A stretch of 64,000 nt of DNA from Skeletonema tropicum (GCA_037178625.1 CM074131.1:4526001-4590000); one strand, 5' to 3'; shown: positions 1 to 10,203, counted from the stretch's first letter. The notes: generated from the sequence alone by a model not told the origin. Made by a program: numbers and translations.

Positions 1-394
1 CTAGGATTTTGGAGGAAAACAAAACTCACCACGCACGCACTCATCATCACTCATCAAACTTCAGCCATCACCATCGGTCATCACCATGACGGCTCACAAG
101 TCGAGAATGAAAAATTAGTTAAGTTGAATACTTAAAACCCTTTGTTGGAACCGTTGGCTGATGCCACACTGTCTACAAATGAAAAATACTTCGTTAGTCG
201 AGTAGTACGCCCAACAGTGATCTTGAGTGATCCGTGTACACCTTAGTTCCTTCTATCTCCCGATCATACGTAAATCCGCCGCGGTTGTGATGCTCCAAAT
301 CGACCGAAGACCTCCACAACATCGAAGTCCTCCTAGATCTACGCTACACTTCACGTTTGTCGTATCCGTATGCAATAGAAACGATCATAAGGCA
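1..394 (+). repeat. 5' LTR of LTR-RT1 (partial)
   Basis: Matches 3983-4376 with no difference noticed by eye. The match runs from the first base of the window, so the true LTR start may lie further left. The end is placed at a CA dinucleotide; beyond it the copies diverge after three more shared A residues. Confidence 0.8.
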
Positions 395-637
395 AAAGAT
401 TAACAGTCTCGCGTCTGATCTACTAAAGCTTATCGGAGTTCGACACAATAATCAACTTTACGGAAGTGTTTTGGAGTTGTGAGTATTGTTCCCTGAAGGC
501 TAGACATTCGTCTGAGAAAGCTTTGACTTATTTGAAGAGGTAATCCTTATTGGAGATCCGAGACAGGCTTTAGTGTCGCCGGCCCAGTGAGTTCGTTCTT
601 TTGAGTTTAGAAAGTTACCCGTGAATACCAATCAGAA

Positions 638-2533
638 ATGGAATCCATTCCGTCAAAAGAAGCGGACGGTAATGTGCAGAGGATTAATTTTGGCATGTCA
701 GATTTATATCTAGATATCGACCGGGTTGATACGTGTGCAGAGGAGATTTCTCCATGCAGGCCTGAAATCATTTATGGTTTTAGGGATTTCAAGGAAGAAT
801 TTGACTTCAAGGTTTGTTCGAGGTGGCGGAGACCCTCATTTATTGCCGGATTATTCGGAGATTATGTTCCTACTGCCAACAGGATTGATTCTATGGCAAT
901 TGCGGAAGATGGGAATTTCTTCGAATTTTATAATGGACTCTCCAAGGCTGCTGCAATATCCACTAATACGTCTGGATTAATTGATGGAGGAGCTAATGGT
1001 GGACTTGCTAATCCAATGGAGATGAAATTAATTTTTTATGCGGAACAAACAACACTTGTGACTCCACAAGCGCCTGCTGCTGCTGCTGCTTCTACCAAGA
1101 CTGGTACCTACACATCGCAGGTACAACTTCGACAAGGTCGTTGTGTTCTGATGATTTTTCATGAGTACGGGGAGTTTCCGAGCGCTCTTGTTGCAGATTT
1201 ATTCGGTGATAACATTCCATCAACCAAGAGGATTGTTTCTATGGTCATGCTTGACAATAATATCGAAGGGGAACTCGATCATGGTTTCTCTATGGATCAT
1301 TCTATCTCTTATCAAGCGTCTACAGGACTCTCTGTGAACATTGCTGAAATTATTGGTGTCGGACTTATTACGGATGAACATGGGGAGCCCGGATGTATCA
1401 AATGGGGAGATCGCGAAGATTTCATGTTCTCTAGTCTTGTCAGAGTCAAGGATATTGGCAAGGTAGTTGTTCTGCCTCTCCCTGGTACATCATTTATGCT
1501 CAGTTGTGGTGTTCCTCTTCTTGCCGCATGCGTCTCTGGATTCCATCCGTCGGTGATTCTTTTTGGCACGCGTATTAATGCTGATTCTTCTGGTGATAGG
1601 AATCATTCTGCCCTCCAGTTATGTCTACGAAGCCATGACATGAATGATCTTCTCATGACTATGTTGTCATGGAATCCATGTGTTCAGTTGCTGCGCACAA
1701 GTTCTATTCGCAAGCTGCATGCTCTTGATTTTGGGGAGAATCGTCACTTCGCACATTCACGTCACCCGTATTCATCTTTGGTATTCCAACTATTATCCAA
1801 TGATACTCGTGTCATCCATGCCATGAACAGGGGAGTGATAGTGTTTCATCGCGGTGGTCTAATCCGTTCACATCGTTGCTGGCATATTTTTGCACAACAA
1901 CTCAGATTCATTCATCAACTCATTGTTGCGTGGGGAGATATTCTGCCGTCAACGATTGCACTACTCAAGCCAACTCGATATCACAAGATAAATGGGGAGT
2001 ACTTTTCTATGGTTGTGAGGACGCAAGATTTTATTAATTCAGCGTTACTTCGGTACCGGAAGGAGAATGGGGAGCTATTTCTGCACTTGTGCGACAAGAC
2101 ATGCCAACTCTACTACCATCGCTTAGGACATAATTATTTGTCTGTCAGAGAATACCAACGTGATTTCTCATCACACCTATTATTATGGGGATTATTTGGT
2201 GGCTCTCAAGGCTCTGCTGCTCAGGTCTATTCATGCAGTCGTCAAGACATCGCTGCGCAGTTCTCTATCACTGTGACTTGCATGCTACATCGTCCTTCGT
2301 CTGAGGATATTATTCGAGAAGGAACTATCATTTCGGAGCATGGGGAGATGTTAATTCATCCTGAGGATATTATTCGAGAAGGAACTATCGTTTTGGAGCA
2401 TGGGGAGATGTTAATTCATCGACTTTATTATGTCATTCGTCCATGGGGAGATTATTCTTTCTTGTGCATCTTACATCCGGTTCTGCAAGAAAGGTGGCTA
2501 CATTCTACTTGCTCGCAAGCACCAGTCGTCTGA
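638..2533 (+). CDS. LTR-RT1 ORF1, unknown protein with a possible aspartic-protease motif
   Basis: A 631-codon ORF between the LTRs. I do not recognise the protein as a whole. Around residues 113-122 there is DGGANGG preceded by GLI, which resembles the D-[TSG]-G-A active-site region of copia-type retroviral-like proteases; this is suggestive only. Two loosely repeated segments read LFGDYVPTANRI (about residue 72) and LFGDNIPSTKRI. Near the end a 20-codon block is duplicated, seen as two EHGEMLIH copies. The coding strand has many TGGGGAG heptamers. It overlaps ORF2 by 104 bases in the +1 frame. It is likely a retrotransposon polyprotein remnant; no gag zinc knuckle, integrase or RT motif was found. 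Confidence 0.5.
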   Translation: MESIPSKEADGNVQRINFGMSDLYLDIDRVDTCAEEISPCRPEIIYGFRDFKEEFDFKVCSRWRRPSFIAGLFGDYVPTANRIDSMAIAEDGNFFEFYNGLSKAAAISTNTSGLIDGGANGGLANPMEMKLIFYAEQTTLVTPQAPAAAAASTKTGTYTSQVQLRQGRCVLMIFHEYGEFPSALVADLFGDNIPSTKRIVSMVMLDNNIEGELDHGFSMDHSISYQASTGLSVNIAEIIGVGLITDEHGEPGCIKWGDREDFMFSSLVRVKDIGKVVVLPLPGTSFMLSCGVPLLAACVSGFHPSVILFGTRINADSSGDRNHSALQLCLRSHDMNDLLMTMLSWNPCVQLLRTSSIRKLHALDFGENRHFAHSRHPYSSLVFQLLSNDTRVIHAMNRGVIVFHRGGLIRSHRCWHIFAQQLRFIHQLIVAWGDILPSTIALLKPTRYHKINGEYFSMVVRTQDFINSALLRYRKENGELFLHLCDKTCQLYYHRLGHNYLSVREYQRDFSSHLLLWGLFGGSQGSAAQVYSCSRQDIAAQFSITVTCMLHRPSSEDIIREGTIISEHGEMLIHPEDIIREGTIVLEHGEMLIHRLYYVIRPWGDYSFLCILHPVLQERWLHSTCSQAPVV

Positions 2534-3986
2534 CTACTCTCCTTACAAGTTCTTCTTGGTGGTTAGTATTACTCATTCTAATGTCAAGTCGTCGGTCATC
2601 GAATATCTTTCGCGCATTCTAGACTTCACGTCAATTGGCAACGATTCTATCATCCGGACGCTGTATGAATCTATCTACAAGATTGTCTGCTCTGAACGCA
2701 CACGAGATTGTATCGTATTTGACATCATCCAAGTTTCTGGAGGACAGGACTTCAGCGCTACACATGACATCACCAATTACTTCTTGGACAATGCTCAAGT
2801 CATGATTACCTCAGAGGATGAGGAGAATGTTTATTGGATTACTTCAGAGGATGGGGAGAATGTTTATTGCGTGTCTTGCACAACGCTCGATGATCTTACG
2901 TCGATAGTATCTACCGATTATTTCGATACAGATTCTTCTTCGGTTGAATTAGCTCGAGTTTACTTTGGTGCTGTTTTGAGGAATACAGCTGTTGCCATTA
3001 CGTCAGCCATCGGTACGTCAGCCATCGGTACGTCAGCCATCGGTAATTACCTTCATGCGGTTGGAACTGCCAGTATTTGTGCGTTATGGAATCATGGGGA
3101 GCCTATTATTTACTTTCCACGAGATTGTGCTCAAGTCCGTTGTGTGAATTGTGAACTGCATTGTCCTGCGAGTTATGGACTTCATCATATTTACGTGAAG
3201 TATGTTGTAGACGCTCAAGCTGCTCGAACTGATACCACATCGGTCAACTTTCTACGTTGTCACCAAATCAACGCTGGACGCTCTTTCAAATCGAGTAATA
3301 CTTCTTGTCGATGCAACTATTCTAATGCATTCCTCGTCGAGAGTTTTATTGGGAATACTGCGCGAGATAATATTGTGTCAGTCCGACCTTCAGAGGGTTC
3401 TCATCACCAACTTCAACTTAATATTCGAGTTCGAGTCACCAGTTCGCAACAAGTTCAACTCACAACCACCAGTTCGCAACAAGTTCAACTCACAAGTAAC
3501 ATGCCCTTCTCAAATGGCCACATCATTCCATCTTTTGGATCTTCTGACATTCCTACTACTGTCGTCAACACTAACATTGCACATCATCATTGCAATCCAG
3601 TTCATCCTGAGGACAATCAAACTACCTATGAGAGGGTCGACCTTCGTGAACCTCCTACTATCGTTGCAGAAGAAGAAGTTGACGGTATCACTGATAGAAG
3701 ATTGCTGAGAAGACAATCAGAAGAAAATGTCGGGACAAACTATGGGGAGAAACTATTCCGTATGGTGATCTCATTTGCTGGTTGGGGAGTGTTACGCTGT
3801 GGCGAAAATGATATTTGGAACGCATCTGCATTCGCACCATATTTGGGAGTTATCGTATCTTGGATCGGAAAGATGGGGGCATCGGTACTTCTGTACTTTA
3901 CGAAATGGCATCAAATGAAACTATTGAGGTATGCACGTTACTATTGGCAACAAACAGTAAGGATATCCTTAAATGGAGGGAACTAG
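2430..3986 (+). CDS. LTR-RT1 ORF2, unknown protein
   Basis: A 518-codon ORF in the +1 frame relative to ORF1, starting inside it and stopping at a TAG within the first bases of the 3' LTR. Product not recognised. It contains small in-frame tandem duplications: SAIG-T repeated three times near residues 190-205, a duplicated TSSQQVQLT near residues 340-360, and ITSED-EENVYW followed by ITSED-GENVY. Serine, threonine and asparagine are abundant in the middle. It could be translated after a frameshift from ORF1 or be a decayed pol region; the sequence does not decide. Confidence 0.45.
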   Translation: MSFVHGEIILSCASYIRFCKKGGYILLARKHQSSDYSPYKFFLVVSITHSNVKSSVIEYLSRILDFTSIGNDSIIRTLYESIYKIVCSERTRDCIVFDIIQVSGGQDFSATHDITNYFLDNAQVMITSEDEENVYWITSEDGENVYCVSCTTLDDLTSIVSTDYFDTDSSSVELARVYFGAVLRNTAVAITSAIGTSAIGTSAIGNYLHAVGTASICALWNHGEPIIYFPRDCAQVRCVNCELHCPASYGLHHIYVKYVVDAQAARTDTTSVNFLRCHQINAGRSFKSSNTSCRCNYSNAFLVESFIGNTARDNIVSVRPSEGSHHQLQLNIRVRVTSSQQVQLTTTSSQQVQLTSNMPFSNGHIIPSFGSSDIPTTVVNTNIAHHHCNPVHPEDNQTTYERVDLREPPTIVAEEEVDGITDRRLLRRQSEENVGTNYGEKLFRMVISFAGWGVLRCGENDIWNASAFAPYLGVIVSWIGKMGASVLLYFTKWHQMKLLRYARYYWQQTVRISLNGGN

Positions 3987-4376
3987 GATTTTGGAGGAAA
4001 ACAAAACTCACCACGCACGCACTCATCATCACTCATCAAACTTCAGCCATCACCATCGGTCATCACCATGACGGCTCACAAGTCGAGAATGAAAAATTAG
4101 TTAAGTTGAATACTTAAAACCCTTTGTTGGAACCGTTGGCTGATGCCACACTGTCTACAAATGAAAAATACTTCGTTAGTCGAGTAGTACGCCCAACAGT
4201 GATCTTGAGTGATCCGTGTACACCTTAGTTCCTTCTATCTCCCGATCATACGTAAATCCGCCGCGGTTGTGATGCTCCAAATCGACCGAAGACCTCCACA
4301 ACATCGAAGTCCTCCTAGATCTACGCTACACTTCACGTTTGTCGTATCCGTATGCAATAGAAACGATCATAAGGCA
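3983..4376 (+). repeat. 3' LTR of LTR-RT1
   Basis: Direct repeat of 1-394 with no difference noticed, so the insertion should be recent. Immediately right of it, from about 4383, exon 2 of the secreted-protein gene is recognisable. Confidence 0.8.
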
Positions 4377-4382
4377 AAATGG

Positions 4383-5072
4383 AAAGCCTACGAGTGCCTC
4401 GAAGCTGCTGCGGATGACGCCGCTAAACCAGCATGTCTTAAGCCTTTGTTCGACATCGCTGAAAAAGAATCTTGTGACCCTCAAAGAATTGATTTTGGCA
4501 AATGGGTATGTCGTGTCAAGGATATTTCTGCCAATCTCGAGGACGCAGCTGCCCTCTTGGAAGACAAAGAGGAGGACAAATTCATCGCCGTCGACGGTAA
4601 GTGTATGCGTCTGAGATGTTTGGGGGGTGTATCATCATTTATCCTTTTGTGGGGTGCACAAGCACAATTGCCTCTTCTTCTTCTCCTCTACCTCTACATC
4701 CTCGTCACATTATGTTTTATTGCTGCTTCGCTGACCCGACCCTTCTCATTCACTCACTTACTCATGTTGTTATCTTTTACTTTTCTTCCAGCTGCTTTGC
4801 CTGAAGTCAGCGAGTTTGGAGATCTCGCCTTTGACGTTTTCGAGGATATTTCTGCCGATCTTAAGGATGGTGAGTTCTTTGTATGTTTGCTTTTTGTCTG
4901 ATAGCGGATATTGAATAATGTGACTTCCTCGTAATATGATGATGATGTTTTCGGGTGCATGTCTCTCTTCCACTCTAACATTCGTGCATTACTGCTCTTA
5001 AATTCTCTTCTGTTCGAAGAGCTTGAGCTCGATACTAAAGCTTATGCGTCCAAACTCCGTGGCCGCCAGTAA
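4383..5072 (+). pseudogene. Secreted six-cysteine protein gene, copy A (5'-truncated)
   Basis: Begins inside exon 2 at the codons for KAYEC, directly after the 3' LTR of LTR-RT1, so the signal-peptide exon and first half of exon 2 are missing here. The remaining parts match copy B: exon 2 to 4596, exon 3 at 4792-4869, exon 4 at 5020-5072 ending in TAA. Splice borders are intact. The missing 5' part may lie left of the retrotransposon, outside the window. Exon 2 carries the DPQRIDFGKWVC version, as in copy B. Confidence 0.75.
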
Positions 5073-5262
5073 AGAGATTACTGCTGCAATGAGAATGAGC
5101 ATGTTGGGGGACAGATATAATAAACGACACTACTACCGTGTGAAGACTTTGGCTTTTGGCTACTCAGTTGTTTCCATTTTCACTGCTTTGGCTATAGTAT
5201 TTGAAGTATTCTACGAACTAAATATTAGCGTCGCCATCTATTAGGTACCACTGTCTTTAGAG

Positions 5263-5491
5263 TCATTTCTTTCTACAGCCGTCACAGATAAATTTGCTGC
5301 AGCATTCCATATGGATATGGGCGTTTTTCTCCGGATGGATGGGTAGCGGCAACAAACAGATCGGACAGTCACCAAAGCTGTTGCTCTCAGGCTGCTTGAA
5401 TAAAATTTCGTCATGTACTGCCGTCAACTTCTTTGATGCCGCCGGATGCGGATGCACAATGCACCGTATCACTTTCTACTTCTGTGTTCAT
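5263..5491 (-). pseudogene. RING-like zinc-finger fragment, unit A (frameshifted)
   Basis: Antisense to and downstream of the secreted gene. An ATG at 5491 opens a 26-codon frame (MNTEVESD...) that stops at 5411. A second frame, open over 5472-5263, encodes DEILFKQP followed by CPICLLPLP, then MECCSKFIC and DGC. The CPIC..CC..C..C spacing resembles the first half of cysteine-rich RING-like domains that I associate with large diatom families. The second half of the domain is absent (stop after GCRKK). The two frames appear to be one start and one domain separated by an indel, so I call it a pseudogene. Confidence 0.5.
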
Positions 5492-5545
5492 CTTTGCTGT
5501 CGTAGCACGGCATGAAGAGATGATACGCAATAGCAATACGCAAGC

Positions 5546-5594
<49 letters not shown>

Positions 5595-5673
5595 TAGAAA
5601 GGCGGTCGGTCGGTCGGTACATAGCGGTAAGTTGTTGTCAACAGAAGTTGAAGTTCAAGTTGCTGATGTAATA

Positions 5674-6054
5674 GAGCGTCCTTAATAGTCTTACTTACGC
5701 AAATTTGGATTTCCTTTAATTTTTACTTACGCAAATTTGGGTTCGCAAGATTTGTTACGCTTTTGTGACTTGAGGAGCGCAGTACCGTACCGCCCACCGG
5801 CCCACCGCCCGAAGGGAACCCTAATTCAGGGAGCACCCCCGGCGCCCCCCTCTTTACTTGCGTAAAAAAACAGGGATATTAGTTCCTACGCCCAAGAGTT
5901 GTCTTACTTACTTACGCAAAAGTTCGATTTTGCGTAAGTAAGTTTGCAATTTCTTTTATCTTACTTACGCAAAACGTCATCAAAAAATTCCACAACTCAC
6001 AACTGACGTCATTTCGTTCAATTTTTTGCGTAAGTAAGACTGTTAAGGACGCTC
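5674..6054. mobile_element. MITE-like element with 30-bp terminal inverted repeats, unit A
   Basis: The left end GAGCGTCCTTAATAGTC and the right end, read on the other strand, GAGCGTCCTTAACAGTC, match for about 30 bp with one mismatch, enclosing 381 bp with no ORF. Inside, the motif TTACTTACGCAAA recurs in both orientations, including a palindromic pair near 5908-5944. A GC-rich block lies at about 5780-5855. Flanks read TA on both sides in slightly different registers, so a TA target duplication is possible but not proven. Confidence 0.65.
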
Positions 6055-6167
6055 CTAGGGATGACCTAAACTGCTTTGTTGCTATTTTTCAACTAGAGAT
6101 TTATCAGCACAAATATATTGGGGATAACCTAATCAAATCGTCACCAGCCCATTCTTTTATGTGCCCT

Positions 6168-6217
6168 GTTGACACCCACGTGACACTGGCATCAAAATTC
6201 TGACATTCTTGACTAGT
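6168..6217 (+). promoter_or_regulatory. Conserved upstream block with CACGTG, unit B
   Basis: About 50 bp just before the minisatellite, containing CACGTGACACTGG and ending TTGACTAGTC. It recurs before copies C and D (about 8637 and 11109) and, nearly unchanged, at 35595-35648, far outside the array. Conservation at an unrelated position suggests a promoter element or a dispersed repeat; CACGTG is a common bHLH/bZIP target. Function is inferred only. Confidence 0.3.
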
Positions 6218-6420
6218 CCGTTCTCACGCACAAAGAAAAACACAAGCTGGAACCGTTCTCACAAAGAAAAACACAAGCTGGAACCGTTCTCACAAAGAAA
6301 AACACAAGCTGGAACCATTCTCACAAAGAAAAACACAAGCTGGAACCGTTCTCACAAAGAAAAACACAAGCTGGAACCGTTCTCACAAAGAAAAACACAA
6401 GCTGGAACCATTCTCACCAA
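6218..6420 (+). repeat. 31-bp minisatellite upstream of copy B
   Basis: Six to seven head-to-tail copies of a 31-bp unit containing CCGTTCTCACAAAGAAAAAC and then ACAAGCTGGAA. Starts of AACCGTTCT or AACCATTCT fall at 6251, 6282 and 6313. The frame across it is open only because 31-bp steps happen to lack stops. It ends about 130 bp before the ATG of copy B. Confidence 0.85.
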
Positions 6421-6549
6421 ACTAAAACACAGGTGTGAACCAGAAACACGGTTAAGGTTTCTGTTATGTACTCCGAGGATTCGTTTTATTTGACGCATAA
6501 ATTTGAATCCGCTTCAGATCAAACACCTCTCTTAACACACATATCAACT

Positions 6550-7543
6550 ATGAAGGTCATCAAGATCGCCTCTCTCTCGCTCCTTGCGCTTGCTGGCAAT
6601 TCCGTCGATGGTAAGCGTCTGAAATAATTTTGGGAGTGTATCATCGTATTCATTTTGTGAGGTGATTTATTGCTGCTCTGCTGACCTGACCCTCCGACAC
6701 TTCTCATTCACTCACACACTCATGTTGTGTTTTACTTTTCTTCCAGCTGCTTCTTATTTCCCCCAATTCAGCAGCATTTGCAACGAAGTCTTGAACAAAC
6801 TCCTAGTGTGTGTTGGCAGCAACGACAGCTTAGGATTGGCCATAGCTGGTGAAAAAGCCTACGAGTGCCTCGAAGCTGCTGCGGATGACGCCGCTAAACC
6901 AGCATGTCTTAAGCCTTTGTTCGACATCGCTGAAAAAGAATCTTGTGACCCTCAAAGAATTGATTTTGGCAAATGGGTATGTCGTGTCAAGGATATTTCT
7001 GCCAATCTCGAGGACGCAGCTGCCCTCTTGGAAGACAAAGAGGAGGACAAATTCATCGCCGTCGACGGTAAGTGTATGCGTCTGAGATGTTTGGGGGGTG
7101 TATCATCATTTATCCTTTTGTGGGGTGCACAAGCACAATTGCCTCTTCTTCTTCTCCTCTACCTCTACATCCTCGTCACATTATGTTTTATTGCTGCTTC
7201 GCTGACCCGACCCTTCTCATTCACTCACTTACTCATGTTGTTATCTTTTACTTTTCTTCCAGCTGCTTTGCCTGAAGTCAGCGAGTTTGGAGATCTCGCC
7301 TTTGACGTTTTCGAGGATATTTCTGCCGATCTTAAGGATGGTGAGTTCTTTGTATGTTTGCTTTTTGTCTGATAGCGGATATTGAATAATGTGACTTCCT
7401 CGTAATATGATGATGATGTTTTCGGGTGCATGTCTCTCTTCCACTCTAACATTCGTGCATTACTGCTCTTAAATTCTCTTCTGTTCGAAGAGCTTGAGCT
7501 CGATACTAAAGCTTATGCGTCCAAACTCCGTGGCCGCCAGTAA
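6550..7543 (+). CDS. Secreted six-cysteine protein, copy B (4 exons, 170 aa)
   Basis: Exons 6550-6610, 6747-7067, 7263-7340 and 7491-7543 join in frame; all introns are phase 1 with GTAAG or GTGAG donors and CAG or AAG acceptors. The first exon encodes a signal peptide: M-K-V-I-K start, hydrophobic core SLSLLALAG, then a probable cleavage site near VDA-A. The mature part is acidic with six cysteines (SSIC, LLVC, YEC, PAC, ESC, WVC), suited to three disulfides. Exon 3 encodes an acidic DVFEDISADLKD stretch; the C-terminus ends KLRGRQ. No family recognised. It is probably exported or placed in the cell wall, which I infer only from the signal peptide and paired cysteines. Confidence 0.8.
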
Positions 7544-7733
7544 AGAGATTACTGCTGCAATGAGAATGAGCATGTTGGGGGACAGATATAATAAACGACA
7601 CTACTACCGTGTGAAGACTTTGGCTTTTGGCTACTCAGTTGTTTCCATTTTCACTGCTTTGGCTATAGTATTTGAAGTATTCTACGAACTAAATATTAGC
7701 GTCGCCATCTATTAGGTACCACTGTCTTTAGAG

Positions 7734-7962
7734 TCATTTCTTTCTACAGCCGTCACAGATAAATTTGCTGCAGCATTCCATATGGATATGGGCGTTTTTC
7801 TCCGGATGGATGGGTAGCGGCAACAAACAGATCGGACAGTCACCAAAGCTGTTCCTCTCAGGCTGCTTGAATAAAATTTCGTCATGTACTGCCGTCAACT
7901 TCTTTGATGCCGCCGGATGCGGATGCACAATGCACCGTATCACTTTCTACTTCTGTGTTCAT
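7734..7962 (-). pseudogene. RING-like zinc-finger fragment, unit B (frameshifted)
   Basis: Copy of the unit A fragment, 2471 bp on. It has the same early stop in the ATG frame and the same shifted CPICLLPLP frame. One residue differs (QPERNS rather than QPESNS). The shared lesion means the gene was already broken before the units multiplied. Confidence 0.5.
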
Positions 7963-8016
7963 CTTTGCTGTCGTAGCACGGCATGAAGAGATGATACGCA
8001 ATAGCAATACGCAAGC

Positions 8017-8063
<47 letters not shown>

Positions 8064-8142
8064 TAGAAAGGCGGTCGGTCGGTCGGTACATAGCGGTAAG
8101 TTGTTGTCAACAGAAGTTGAAGTTCAAGTTGCTGATGTAATA

Positions 8143-8523
8143 GAGCGTCCTTAATAGTCTTACTTACGCAAATTTGGATTTCCTTTAATTTTTACTTACG
8201 CAAATTTGGGTTCGCAAGATTTGTTACGCTTTTGTGACTTGAGGAGCGCAGTACCGTACCGCCCACCGGCCCACCGCCCGAAGGGAACCCTAATTCAGGG
8301 AGCACCCCCGGCGCCCCCCTCTTTACTTGCGTAAAAAAACAGGGATATTAGTTCCTACGCCCAAGAGTTGTCTTACTTACTTACGCAAAAGTTCGATTTT
8401 GCGTAAGTAAGTTTGCAATTTCTTTTATCTTACTTACGCAAAACGTCATCAAAAAATTCCACAACTCACAACTGACGTCATTTCGTTCAATTTTTTGCGT
8501 AAGTAAGACTGTTAAGGACGCTC
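8143..8523. mobile_element. MITE-like element, unit B
   Basis: Same 381-bp element with about 30-bp inverted ends as in unit A, at the same relative position. No difference was noticed by eye, consistent with duplication of the whole unit rather than separate insertion. Confidence 0.65.
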
Positions 8524-8686
8524 CTAGGGATGACCTAAACTGCTTTGTTGCTATTTTTCAACTAGAGATTTATCAGCACAAATATATTGGGGATAACCTA
8601 ATCAAATCGTCACCAGCCCATTCTTTTATGTGCCCTGTTGACACCCACGTGACACTGGCATCAAAATTCTGACATTCTTGACTAGT

Positions 8687-8889
8687 CCGTTCTCACGCAC
8701 AAAGAAAAACACAAGCTGGAACCGTTCTCACAAAGAAAAACACAAGCTGGAACCGTTCTCACAAAGAAAAACACAAGCTGGAACCATTCTCACAAAGAAA
8801 AACACAAGCTGGAACCGTTCTCACAAAGAAAAACACAAGCTGGAACCGTTCTCACAAAGAAAAACACAAGCTGGAACCATTCTCACCAA
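8687..8889 (+). repeat. 31-bp minisatellite upstream of copy C
   Basis: Same repeat count and order of the CCGTT/CCATT variants as the array before copy B, preceded by the same CACGTG block. Confidence 0.85.
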
Positions 8890-9018
8890 ACTAAAACACA
8901 GGTGTGAACCAGAAACACGGTTAAGGTTTCTGTTATGTACTCCGAGGATTCGTTTTATTTGACGCATAAATTTGAATCCGCTTCAGATCAAACACCTCTC
9001 TTAACACACATATCAACT

Positions 9019-10012
9019 ATGAAGGTCATCAAGATCGCCTCTCTCTCGCTCCTTGCGCTTGCTGGCAATTCCGTCGATGGTAAGCGTCTGAAATAATTTT
9101 GGGAGTGTATCATCGTATTCATTTTGTGAGGTGATTTATTGCTGCTCTGCTGACCTGACCCTCCGACACTTCTCATTCACTCACACACTCATGTTGTGTT
9201 TTACTTTTCTTCCAGCTGCTTCTTATTTCCCCCAATTCAGCAGCATTTGCAACGAAGTCTTGAACAAACTCCTAGTGTGTGTTGGCAGCAACGACAGCTT
9301 AGGATTGGCCATAGCTGGTGAAAAAGCCTACGAGTGCCTCGAAGCTGCTGCGGATGACGCCGCTAAACCAGCATGTCTTAAGCCTTTGTTCGACATCGCT
9401 GAAAAAGAATCTTGTGACCCTCGAAAGATCAGATTTGGCAAATGGAAATGTCGTGTCAAGGATATTTCTGCCAATCTCGAGGACGCAGCTGCCCTCTTGG
9501 AAGACAAAGAGGAGGACAAATTCATCGCCGTCGACGGTAAGTGTATGCGTCTGAGATGTTTGGGGGGTGTATCATCATTTATCCTTTTGTGGGGTGCACA
9601 AGCACAATTGCCTCTTCTTCTTCTCCTCTACCTCTACATCCTCGTCACATTATGTTTTTTTGCTGCTTCGCTGACCCGACCCTTCTCATTCACTCACTTA
9701 CTCATGTTGTTATCTTTTACTTTTCTTCCAGCTGCTTTGCCTGAAGTCAGCGAGTTTGGAGATCTCGCCTTTGACGTTTTCGAGGATATTTCTGCCGATC
9801 TTAAGGATGGTGAGTTCTTTGTATGTTTGCTTTTTGTCTGATAGCGGATATTGAATAATGTGACTTCCTCGTAATATGATGATGATGTTTTCGGGTGCAT
9901 GTCTCTCTTCCACTCTAACATTCGTGCATTACTGCTCTTAAATTCTCTTCTGTTCGAAGAGCTTGAGCTCGATACTAAAGCTTATGCGTCCAAACTCCGT
10001 GGCCGCCAGTAA
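9019..10012 (+). CDS. Secreted six-cysteine protein, copy C (4 exons, 170 aa)
   Basis: Exons 9019-9079, 9216-9536, 9732-9809 and 9960-10012, with the same splice borders and phases as copy B. It differs from copy B in a cluster of substitutions in exon 2: DPRKIRFGKWKC replaces DPQRIDFGKWVC, making that region more basic. The six cysteines and the signal peptide are kept. The clustered change, with little else altered, looks like gene conversion or a retained older variant rather than random drift. Confidence 0.8.
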
Positions 10013-10203
10013 AGAGATTACTGCTGCAATGAGAATGAGCATGTTGGGGGACAGATATAATAAACGACACTACTACCGTGTGAAGACTTTGGCATTTTGG
10101 CTACTCAGTTGTTTCCATTTTCACTGCTTTGGCTATAGTATTTGAAGTATTCTACGAACTAAATATTAGCGTCGCTATCTATTAGGTACCACTGTCTTTA
10201 GAG

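Larger units (their letters stand above)
1..4376 (+). mobile_element. LTR retrotransposon LTR-RT1 (5' LTR cut by window edge)
   Basis: Positions 1-394 and 3983-4376 are the same sequence in direct orientation (offset 3982), flanking about 3.6 kb that holds two long overlapping plus-strand ORFs. This is the layout of an LTR retrotransposon. The shared block ends in CA (394 and 4376). A purine-rich stretch at about 3971-3982 precedes the 3' LTR and could be the polypurine tract. No reverse transcriptase or integrase motif is visible, so this is probably a non-autonomous or degenerate element. Its right end lies against exon 2 of the first secreted-protein gene copy. The left LTR start and any target duplication lie outside the window. 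Confidence 0.8.

Noticed and set aside
6209..6493. 94-codon ORF with repeated KHKLEPFSQR-like blocks (also at 8678 and 11150)
   Set aside because: It is a reading of the 31-bp minisatellite with no start context or domain; the four-exon gene lies downstream.
6662..7372. 236-codon ORF across introns 1 to 3 of the secreted gene (and its copies)
   Set aside because: It reads through consensus splice sites; the spliced four-exon model gives a signal peptide and clean joins in every copy.
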